This document shows positions 57,070 to 64,000 of a DNA stretch of 64,000 nt, one piece after another; within the stretch, counting starts at the first letter, position 1; every line of letters starts with the position of its first letter. Made by a program: the position numbers and the translations under genes. The DNA is from Pectobacterium betavasculorum (lineage in GTDB: Bacteria; Pseudomonadota; Gammaproteobacteria; Enterobacterales; Enterobacteriaceae): the NCBI RefSeq assembly GCF_000749845.1, contig NZ_JQHM01000001.1:992001-1056000 (forward strand), given 5' to 3'. The notes under the pieces are model-generated. The model was not told where the DNA came from and did no database searches. It saw only the letters and a list, made by a program, of their open reading frames with translations.

Positions 57070-57801
57070 TTAGAAATTATATTGTACACCTACGCGGTAG
57101 CGAGTTTGACGTTCGTCTGTATTTTTGCTGCCAACCACGTTGCCGACTTCAGCGTAAGGCGTCCAGTTTTTATCATATTTATACGCTAATTTAACGTTGT
57201 GAGTGAGGCCATAGTTGTCGTTGTCAGCAATGTAGCCAGGGGCTCCTGCTTTGGTTTTCTTATCGTATTCAAATTCGTATTCAACAACAAAGTTCGCTGG
57301 CAGTTTATAACCCAGCGTACTGGTGATGGTGTAGCCTTTGATGTCAGTAGGGTTCGCCGCGGTATTGGTGTTACCGATGTTGTTACTTTTACGTAAATAA
57401 GATGCACGGTAGCGCAGGCCATAATACAGTGAATCGGTGATGTTAGCCGTGCCTTTAATATAAGGACGATAGTTGTTGTCATCCGACGTCGTGACCATGT
57501 TCAGGCCTGCTTCCAAACCAAAGGTTTTATCGAATTTGTACAGATAGCTTGCGGTGACTTCAGTACCGTTGCTGACTGTTTCGTTATACGGTTTATTTGG
57601 AGTTGTATCACTTTTTGATTGACCCCACTTGCCTTCCAGTGACAGGCCAAAACCGTTGTCGAAACGGTGGGACATCAGCAGACGATCTTTATGGTCGTTT
57701 TTTGCCGTATCCTGCATTTCATGACGATAGTCAATCGTAACAGCCATGGAGCTTAAGCTGATTAAAGAAGTTACCATCATCGTCAATATTTTAGCTTTCA
57801 T
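57070..57801 (-). CDS. kdgM: Oligogalacturonate-specific porin of the KdgM family
   Basis: A 243-residue outer-membrane porin. Signal peptide MKAKILTMMVTSLISLSSMA; the mature N-terminus VTIDYRHEMQDTAKNDHKDR and the C-terminus DERQTRYRVGVQYNF are as in Dickeya KdgM/KdgN. It takes pectin oligomers into the periplasm in soft-rot bacteria. I cannot tell KdgM from KdgN. The ATG at 57801 follows GGGATAATAAA. Regulated by KdgR in Dickeya; no convincing KdgR box was found here. Confidence 0.88.
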   Translation of the reverse strand: MKAKILTMMVTSLISLSSMAVTIDYRHEMQDTAKNDHKDRLLMSHRFDNGFGLSLEGKWGQSKSDTTPNKPYNETVSNGTEVTASYLYKFDKTFGLEAGLNMVTTSDDNNYRPYIKGTANITDSLYYGLRYRASYLRKSNNIGNTNTAANPTDIKGYTITSTLGYKLPANFVVEYEFEYDKKTKAGAPGYIADNDNYGLTHNVKLAYKYDKNWTPYAEVGNVVGSKNTDERQTRYRVGVQYNF

Positions 57802-57900
57802 TTTATTATCCCAAGTCAAAGAGAATTATTATTTAAAAATGCGCTGCCACTTTTGTTCAGCGGCTCCATTCTATTTATTATTTTTTACAGTAATGTGAAC

Positions 57901-57935
57901 GAGATCGTTAAAAAGAGAAAATTTAAAACGATCTC
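57901..57935. promoter_or_regulatory. 9 bp inverted repeat upstream of the KdgM-type porin
   Basis: Perfect arms GAGATCGTT and AACGATCTC, 17 bases apart, about 100-134 bp before the porin ATG. It may be an operator or part of a leader hairpin. The rest of the 382 bp gap to trpA is AT-rich, with no gene seen. Confidence 0.45.
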
Positions 57936-58182
57936 AATTATGTGATTATCTTCGTATTTTATTGATGGAAATTATGCGGTTTAAAAATTGAGGGTTATTT
58001 AATTGATTTTCTGAATTTGAGTAAATAATTATTTCGATTTGAAAATATTCCTTACACTTATAATGAAATAGAGATCGAATTATGATTGATTTTTTTATTT
58101 ATTAAAGTAAGAAATGATATGACATGTTATTCGGCGCGCGACATAGCTTGCGTTAAGCATAAATCGCGCACACTGAAAAGTG

Positions 58183-58989
58183 TTAAGAACGCGTAGCGGC
58201 TTTCATTTCACTCACAAAGGCGTGTAATTCTGACAGCATGACATCAGGCTGGTTCAGATTTTTTTCGATAATCCGTACGATCGCAGAACCAGAAATGGCA
58301 CCCGCTGCGCCTGATGCTACTGTTTCCCGCACTTGAGCAGGGTCGGAAATGCCAAATCCTTGTAGCGGCGGAGCGGCATGATACGCGTTCAGTTTCGCAA
58401 CCAGATGGTTCAGCGGCAACTGAGCACGTTTCTCCGCCCCGGTCACGCCTGCGCGTGAAACCAGATAGGTATAGCCACGGCCATAAGAGGCAATCTCTCT
58501 CAGCAGCTCATCGTCAGCATTGGGTGGGCAGATAAAGATAGGAGCAATACCGTGTCGTAGCGCTGCGGTACGGAAAGCCGCTGATTCCACTACTGGAACA
58601 TCCGCGACTAAAACCGAATCGACGCCAACCTCAGCACAACGCTGATAAAATTCATCAATACCGTTGCTGAAAACCAGATTGGCATACATCAGCAGGCCAA
58701 TCGGGATTTCTGGGTATTTCTGGCGTAGGGTCGCTAACATCTCGAAGCATTGTCCGGGTGTAACGCCCGCGGCAAAAGCACGTAAGTTAGCGTCCTGAAT
58801 CGTTGGCCCATCGGCTAACGGATCAGAGAAGGGCACGCCCAGCTCGAGCGCGTCGGCACCGGCGGCAATCAGCGTATCGATAATCTTCAGTGACTGCTCG
58901 GGGGACGGATCGCCCAATGTAACAAAAGGGACGAACGCGCCTTCATTTTTCTCTGCCAGGCGGGTAAACAGCTGTTGATAGCGCTCCAT
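58183..58989 (-). CDS. trpA: Tryptophan synthase alpha chain
   Basis: A 268-residue TIM-barrel that cleaves indole-3-glycerol phosphate and channels indole to Trp[33 protein letters not shown] (catalytic Asp/Glu region) and [10 protein letters not shown] are diagnostic. Its start overlaps the stop of trpB by one base (58989). Confidence 0.97.
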   Translation of the reverse strand: MERYQQLFTRLAEKNEGAFVPFVTLGDPSPEQSLKIIDTLIAAGADALELGVPFSDPLADGPTIQDANLRAFAAGVTPGQCFEMLATLRQKYPEIPIGLLMYANLVFSNGIDEFYQRCAEVGVDSVLVADVPVVESAAFRTAALRHGIAPIFICPPNADDELLREIASYGRGYTYLVSRAGVTGAEKRAQLPLNHLVAKLNAYHAAPPLQGFGISDPAQVRETVASGAAGAISGSAIVRIIEKNLNQPDVMLSELHAFVSEMKAATRS

Positions 58990-60179
58990 TAGATTTCTCC
59001 CCGATCTTTCAAAATATCGTGCACGGTAAAGATGTCTTTATCACCACGGCCGGACAGGTTGACCACCAGCAGTTGCTCTTTCTCCGGCTCCGCTTTGATC
59101 ATTTTCAAGGCGTGCGCCAACGCGTGGGATGATTCCAGCGCGGGAATAATCCCTTCGCCGCGGCAAAGTGCTTTGAAAGCCTCCAGCGCTTCATCATCGG
59201 TAATAGAAACATAGTCAGCCCGGCCGATACTGTTCAGATAGGCGTGCTGCGGCCCTACGGACGGGAAATCCAGCCCGGCAGAAATAGAGTAGGACTCTTC
59301 AATTTGTCCGTCAGATGTTTGCATCATCGGGGACTTCATACCGAAATAGATACCGACGCGGCCATGTTTTAACGGCGCACCGTGCTGCCCTGATTCAATG
59401 CCTAAGCCGCCAGGCTCAATGCCGATCAGACGAACATGGGTATCGTCGATGAAATCAGCGAACATCCCGATTGCGTTAGAGCCGCCGCCGACACAGGCCA
59501 GCACCGCATCCGGCAAGCGACCTTCTTTTTCCAGAATCTGCGCCTTCGTCTCTTCGCCAATCATGCGTTGGAATTCACGCACGATAGTCGGGTAAGGATG
59601 TGGGCCCGCCGCCGTTCCCAGCAGATAGTGCGCCGTTTCATAGCTGCCAGACCAGTCACGCAGCGCTTCGTTACAGGCATCTTTCAGCGTGGAAGAACCG
59701 CTATGAACCGGAATCACTTCTGCCCCCATCAGACGCATGCGGAAGACGTTCGGAGACTGACGCTCAACGTCTTTTGCCCCCATATAAACGCGGCATTTCA
59801 AGCCGAGCAGCGCACAAGCCAGCGCTGTCGCAACGCCGTGTTGGCCCGCACCGGTTTCAGCGATGATTTCACTTTTACCCATGCGTTTAGCCAGCAATGC
59901 CTGTCCAAGCACCTGATTGGTTTTGTGCGCACCACCGTGCAGCAGATCTTCGCGTTTCAGGTACAGCTTGGTTTTCGTTCCTGCCGTCAGATTTTGGCAC
60001 AGGGTTAACGCTGTCGGGCGACCCGCATAGTTTTTTAGCAGATCGGTAAATTCGGCCTGAAATTCAGGATCTTTTTGTGCACTGACGAAAGCCTCTTCCA
60101 GCTGGCGTAACGCCGGGATGAGGATCTGCGGAACAAACTGTCCGCCGAATTCACCGAAGTAAGGGTTGAGTAATGTCAT
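58989..60179 (-). CDS. trpB: Tryptophan synthase beta chain
   Basis: A 396-residue PLP enzyme joining indole and serine. Starts [23 protein letters not shown]-Lys in [15 protein letters not shown], Gly-rich phosphate cup [13 protein letters not shown] use ATG at 60179 (GGGAAAATT upstream); the frame is open 48 codons earlier but is not conserved. It follows trpCF by 16 bp. Confidence 0.98.
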   Translation of the reverse strand: MTLLNPYFGEFGGQFVPQILIPALRQLEEAFVSAQKDPEFQAEFTDLLKNYAGRPTALTLCQNLTAGTKTKLYLKREDLLHGGAHKTNQVLGQALLAKRMGKSEIIAETGAGQHGVATALACALLGLKCRVYMGAKDVERQSPNVFRMRLMGAEVIPVHSGSSTLKDACNEALRDWSGSYETAHYLLGTAAGPHPYPTIVREFQRMIGEETKAQILEKEGRLPDAVLACVGGGSNAIGMFADFIDDTHVRLIGIEPGGLGIESGQHGAPLKHGRVGIYFGMKSPMMQTSDGQIEESYSISAGLDFPSVGPQHAYLNSIGRADYVSITDDEALEAFKALCRGEGIIPALESSHALAHALKMIKAEPEKEQLLVVNLSGRGDKDIFTVHDILKDRGEI

Positions 60180-60195
60180 AATTTTCCCGTCTGTT

Positions 60196-61563
60196 TTAGT
60201 GTTGCTGCTGACGTAACGTCGCAAAAACGGCAGCAATTTTATGTGAATCTTTTTTCCCCGGTTCGCTTTCCACCCCGGAATTGAAATCCAGTCCTGCGCA
60301 ACCTTGCTGTGCGGCCAAGGCACAGTTATCGCTATTCAGGCCACCGGCTAACAGCACATTATCCAGTGGTTGATTGTCCAGTAGCGACCAGTTGAAGGTT
60401 TCACCGCTGCCGCCCTGACCGTTGTCAAACACGTAGCGATCGACGTGGGTGAGATCGCGCTCAGGCAGCACATCCGCGATGCTCAGCGCTTTCCAGATCT
60501 GGCACGCGGCGGGTAATTGCTGGCGCAGTTGGTTGATCGTCTGTTGATCTTCATCGCCATGTAGTTGAACAGCCGCTAAGCCCAACTGCGTCGTGATAGC
60601 AACGATATGTTCGACGGGCGCATTGCGGAAAACACCGACATAGCGCAGTGGAGCTCCGGTGATAATATCGGTGGCTTGTTTGGCATCAACATAGCGTGGA
60701 GAACTGGCGACGAAGATTAATCCGCCATAGAGTGCACCCGCTTGATAGGCAGCCTGTGCATCTACTGCACGCGTCAGGCCGCAAACTTTGTTCTCGCCCA
60801 GAATGACGCGGCGTACTGCACCGCTGAGGTCCGGCTCGGACATCAGCGAGCTGCCGATCAAGAACCCATGAGCAAACGCGCTAAGTTCACGAATCTGCGC
60901 ATGGTGATTGATGCCGGACTCACTAATCACCGTTACGCCAGCAGGCAGACGAGGGGCGAGTGTCCGGGTACGGTTGAGATCGATGGAGAGATCGCGCAGG
61001 TCACGGTTGTTGATCCCGACGACGCGCGCTTCGAGCTGAATAGCACGCTGTAGCTCTTCTTCATTACTGACTTCCGTTAACACACCCAGTTTCAGGCTGT
61101 GCGCTACCTCGGCCAGTTGCCGATACTGCTCGTCGTCCAGCACGGACAGCATCAGCAGAATAGCATCGGCCTGGTAGTAACGCGCCAGATAGATCTGGTA
61201 GGACGAAATAATAAAGTCTTTGCACAACACCGGCTGATGTACCGCCGCACTGACCTGCGGGAGAAAAGCAAAGTCGCCCTGAAAATACTGCTCGTCGGTT
61301 AAAACGGAAATGGCGGACGCATAATCTTTATAGACCTGAGCAATCGCCACTGGGTCAAAATCGTCGCGGATCAACCCTTTGGACGGCGACGCCTTTTTGC
61401 ATTCCAGAATAAAAGCGGGCTTATCCTGTTTCAGCGCCTGATAAAAGTCGCGCTGGCTGGGAACGATCTCATGCTGAAAAGAGACGAGCGGCTGTGTTTT
61501 CTCGCGTTCTGCAATCCAGAGTGCTTTGTCACGCACAATTTTATGTAATACGGTTTCCTGCAT
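60196..61563 (-). CDS. trpC: Bifunctional indole-3-glycerolphosphate synthase / phosphoribosylanthranilate isomerase
   Basis: A 455-residue fusion of TrpC (residues 1-256) and TrpF (257-455). TrpC motifs: [14 protein letters not shown] and VISESGINH; Trp[14 protein letters not shown] and [12 protein letters not shown] at 61563 agrees with the enteric start MQETVLHKI; a longer frame is not conserved. It follows trpD by 7 bp. Confidence 0.97.
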   Translation of the reverse strand: MQETVLHKIVRDKALWIAEREKTQPLVSFQHEIVPSQRDFYQALKQDKPAFILECKKASPSKGLIRDDFDPVAIAQVYKDYASAISVLTDEQYFQGDFAFLPQVSAAVHQPVLCKDFIISSYQIYLARYYQADAILLMLSVLDDEQYRQLAEVAHSLKLGVLTEVSNEEELQRAIQLEARVVGINNRDLRDLSIDLNRTRTLAPRLPAGVTVISESGINHHAQIRELSAFAHGFLIGSSLMSEPDLSGAVRRVILGENKVCGLTRAVDAQAAYQAGALYGGLIFVASSPRYVDAKQATDIITGAPLRYVGVFRNAPVEHIVAITTQLGLAAVQLHGDEDQQTINQLRQQLPAACQIWKALSIADVLPERDLTHVDRYVFDNGQGGSGETFNWSLLDNQPLDNVLLAGGLNSDNCALAAQQGCAGLDFNSGVESEPGKKDSHKIAAVFATLRQQQH

Positions 61564-61570
61564 GGTTCCA

Positions 61571-62569
61571 TTATCCTCTGGCGGACAGGGCGATAACACG
61601 CTGATAAGCCTGTCCGCTATGAATGACTTCAAGTGCCTGTTGCGCATTCTGGCGCAGATCTTCTTGTCCGAACAATCTCAGGAGCAACGCAACGTTGGCG
61701 GCAACCGCAGCGGCGTGCGCGCGTTCACCTTTACCTTGTAGCAGCGACGCGAGAATGTCACGATTTTCTTCCGGCGTACCGCCTTGTAATGCCGACAGAG
61801 GATGCGCATCCAGACCAAAATCGCGATGCGTGAGTTCGTAGGTTTCGATCTCACCGTTATTTAACTCGGCAACCTGCGTTGGTGCATGAATCGCGACTTC
61901 ATCCATCCCACCGCCGTGTACGACGGCGGCACGCTGGTAGCCCAGCACTTTCAACGTTTCGGCGATAGGGCGGACTAATTCTGGACTATACACGCCAATC
62001 AGCGCCAGCGGAGGGCGTGCCGGGTTAACCAACGGCCCCAGCACGTTGAAGACGGTGCGTGTTTTGAGCTGTTGACGCACCGGCATGGCATGGCGGAAAC
62101 CTAAATGATATTGCGGGGCAAACAGGAAACACACGCCCAAATCATCCAACGCCTGGCGTGAATCCTGCGCGCTCATATCCAGCTTAATACCGAAAGCAGA
62201 AAGCAAGTCGGATGAACCTGAACGGCTGGACACGCTGCGGTTACCGTGTTTGGCGATTTTCAGGCCACAACTGGCTGCAACGAATGCGCTGGCGGTTGAA
62301 ATATTAATGCTGTTCGTGCCGTCACCGCCCGTGCCGACGATATCGGCAAATAAATAGTCAGGGCGTGGAAACGGCTGTGCATCGGCCAGTAATGCTGTGG
62401 CGGCACCAGCGATTTCATCGGGATGCTCGCCGCGCACTTTCATGCTAATCAACGCTGCTGCCAGTTGGCTGGCTTCCAGTTCACCGCGGATAACCGCGCC
62501 AAACAGTGCCTGGCTTTCCTGACGGCTGATATTTTCCGCGCGGTATAATTTTTCCAGTATGTTTTGCAT
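61571..62569 (-). CDS. trpD: Anthranilate phosphoribosyltransferase
   Basis: A 332-residue enzyme moving phosphoribose onto anthranilate. Motifs: [18 protein letters not shown] (PRPP/Mg site), [18 protein letters not shown] and [10 protein letters not shown]. It is a separate gene here; in E. coli TrpG and TrpD are one protein. Two starts compete: ATG at 62569 (AGGATG 9 bases upstream, family-like start) and ATG at 62641 (GAGGGAA, 4-5 bases upstream, just after trpG), which would add 24 low-complexity residues. Confidence 0.93.
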   Translation of the reverse strand: MQNILEKLYRAENISRQESQALFGAVIRGELEASQLAAALISMKVRGEHPDEIAGAATALLADAQPFPRPDYLFADIVGTGGDGTNSINISTASAFVAASCGLKIAKHGNRSVSSRSGSSDLLSAFGIKLDMSAQDSRQALDDLGVCFLFAPQYHLGFRHAMPVRQQLKTRTVFNVLGPLVNPARPPLALIGVYSPELVRPIAETLKVLGYQRAAVVHGGGMDEVAIHAPTQVAELNNGEIETYELTHRDFGLDAHPLSALQGGTPEENRDILASLLQGKGERAHAAAVAANVALLLRLFGQEDLRQNAQQALEVIHSGQAYQRVIALSARG

Positions 62570-62652
62570 GATAAATACATCCTGAGCAGTAGATGGTTCT
62601 CGGGTCTTAGAAGATTGTTGCGTAGAAGACAGTTGCATCATCGATTCCCTCG

Positions 62653-63231
62653 TTAAGCCAGCGCCCAGTCCAGCGTTTGTTCCAGCAGTCGAGCACCGTG
62701 TGTGGTCAGGATCGACTCAGGATGGAATTGAAAACCGCAGACGCGATCTGCATCGTTACGCACAGCCATCACCATCATGTTGAAGTGTGCGTTGACGGTT
62801 AGCGTAGAAGGAATGTTGCTGCCAACCAGCGAGTGGTAACGGGCGACCGGCAACGGGTGCGGTAAACCGCTAAACATGCCGCTGGCATCGTGGTCAATAG
62901 CAGAGGCTTTACCATGCAGGATTTCTCCGGCTTGGCCGACATGGCCGCCGTAGGCTTCCACGATGGCCTGATGGCCGAGGCAAATACCGATAATCGGCAA
63001 CTGACCGCGCAGACGTTGCAATAGTTCAGGCATACAGCCCGCCTCCGCAGGCGTGCCGGGGCCAGGGGAGAGCATCAGAATCGGTTTTTCCATCTGCTGT
63101 AAACGCGCGATGATGACGTCGGCAGGCACATGGTTACGGTAAATCACGACCTGATGACCGCTGGCACGCAGCTGATCCACCAGGTTGTAGGTGAATGAGT
63201 CGATATTATCGAGCAGCAGGATGTCGGCCAT
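62653..63231 (-). CDS. trpG: Anthranilate synthase component II (glutamine amidotransferase)
   Basis: A 192-residue class I glutamine amidotransferase feeding ammonia to TrpE. Catalytic Cys in [15 protein letters not shown], His-Glu in [13 protein letters not shown]. Separate from TrpD, unlike E. coli. Overlaps trpE by one base (63231). Confidence 0.97.
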   Translation of the reverse strand: MADILLLDNIDSFTYNLVDQLRASGHQVVIYRNHVPADVIIARLQQMEKPILMLSPGPGTPAEAGCMPELLQRLRGQLPIIGICLGHQAIVEAYGGHVGQAGEILHGKASAIDHDASGMFSGLPHPLPVARYHSLVGSNIPSTLTVNAHFNMMVMAVRNDADRVCGFQFHPESILTTHGARLLEQTLDWALA

Positions 63232-64000
63232 CAGAAGATCTCCTTTGCATGATGCGCACTGGCAATGGCTCGCAGCACGGCACGGGCTTTGTTGCGTGTT
63301 TCGTCGGCTTCGGCCTGAGGGGTAGAATCCAGAACAACACCTGCACCTGCCTGAACGGTGGCAATACCGTCTTCGACATAGGCGGAGCGAATGACGATGC
63401 AGGTATCGAGATCGCCGTGAGCGGTGAAGTAACCCACCGCGCCGCCGTAGCTGCCGCGTCGGGTTTTCTCACTTTCCGCAATCAACTGCATTGCCCTAAC
63501 TTTCGGTGCGCCGCTTAGCGTACCCATATTCATGCAGGCGCGGTAGGCGTGCAGTACATCCAAATCTTCGCGCAGTGTGCCAACGACGCGGGAGACCAGA
63601 TGCATCACAAAGGAATAGCGGTCAACTTTGGTTAAATCAGCAACGTAGCGACTGCCTGGCTGACAGATACGTGCCAGATCGTTGCGGGCTAAATCTACCA
63701 ACATTAGGTGTTCTGCTAGCTCTTTATGGTCGGTACGCATTTCCAGCTCAATACGGCTATCAAGATCGCGATCCAGCGATCCATCAGCACGACGACCGCG
63801 TGGGCGGGTACCGGCAATCGGGTAAATTTCGATTTGGCGGCTGTCGGCATCGTATTTCAGAGAGCTTTCCGGTGAGGCACCGAACAGTGTGAAATCCTGA
63901 TCCTGCATGTAAAACATGTAAGGGCTAGGGTTGTTATCTTTCAGCGTTTGGTAGGCGGCCAGCGGTGAAGGACACGGCAGAGAGAAACGGCGTGACGGCA
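63231..64000 (-). CDS. trpE: Anthranilate synthase component I, 5' end cut by window
   Basis: Chorismate-using subunit that starts tryptophan synthesis. The reading frame is open to the window end (from [10 protein letters not shown] to the stop), so the N-terminal half is missing. Seen motifs: [32 protein letters not shown] and [13 protein letters not shown], the chorismate-binding core. Attenuator, leader peptide and trp operator would lie beyond the window. Confidence 0.97.
   Translation of the reverse strand, partial: PSRRFSLPCPSPLAAYQTLKDNNPSPYMFYMQDQDFTLFGASPESSLKYDADSRQIEIYPIAGTRPRGRRADGSLDRDLDSRIELEMRTDHKELAEHLMLVDLARNDLARICQPGSRYVADLTKVDRYSFVMHLVSRVVGTLREDLDVLHAYRACMNMGTLSGAPKVRAMQLIAESEKTRRGSYGGAVGYFTAHGDLDTCIVIRSAYVEDGIATVQAGAGVVLDSTPQAEADETRNKARAVLRAIASAHHAKEIF

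Overview
The window is a stretch of chromosome from an enterobacterium of the soft-rot group, most likely Pectobacterium (Dickeya or another close relative is possible). Three things point there. Gene order follows two Escherichia coli backbone blocks: yeaH-yeaG-mipA-yeaE-yeaD-gapA-msrB-yeaC-pncA-ansA-sppA-ydjA-topB-ynjH-xthA, and tyrT-purU-ychJ-rssA-rssB-galU-hns-tdk-adhE-opp-yciU-clsA-yciY-yciI-tonB-yciA-yciB-yciC-ompW-trp. An oligogalacturonate porin of the KdgM family, typical of pectin-degrading plant pathogens, sits between ompW and trpA. There are three 127 bp ERIC elements and two longer relatives. Both window ends cut a gene: otsA lacks its 5' part on the left and trpE lacks its 5' part on the right.

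Left end (1-11053) is accessory. A rightward trio encodes a trehalose-6-phosphate synthase family enzyme, a GMC-type FAD oxidoreductase with a cysteine cluster, and a class III aminotransferase. Together they suggest an amino-sugar of the trehalosamine type (inference). Converging on it is a seven-gene leftward operon: PfkA-type kinase, UlaA-type PTS IIB and IIC, a 92-residue small protein, IIA, a P-loop kinase and a LacD/YihT-type aldolase. It looks like uptake, phosphorylation and aldol cleavage of an unidentified sugar. Two good CRP boxes lie upstream. A dadA gene follows, bracketed by two inverted 143 bp repeats with ERIC-like ends and a different core.

Middle (11072-30096) is mostly backbone: a Bcr/CflA-like exporter, yeaGH with a sigma-54-type promoter, mipA, aldo-keto reductase, gapA/yeaD, msrB/yeaC, the sppA-ansA-pncA gene order (broken by an ERIC element), ydjA-topB-ynjH without the selD that E. 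coli has between ydjA and topB, and xthA. A tandem glycine riboswitch then precedes a TRIC/YicG-family membrane channel gene.

Right part (30407-64000): one tRNA-Tyr gene with a strong stringent-type promoter, purU, ychJ, rssAB, galU, hns, tdk, adhE, a 1 kb gap holding a possible 58-codon gene, two tandem oppA paralogues with oppBCDF, yciU-clsA, the small gene yciY, a chemoreceptor where E. coli has kch, yciI, tonB behind a Fur-like box, yciABC, ompW behind two FNR-like boxes, the KdgM porin and the trp operon (trpE, G, D, CF, B, A, with trpG and trpD as separate genes). I saw no CRISPR array, prophage, integrase or transposase gene.
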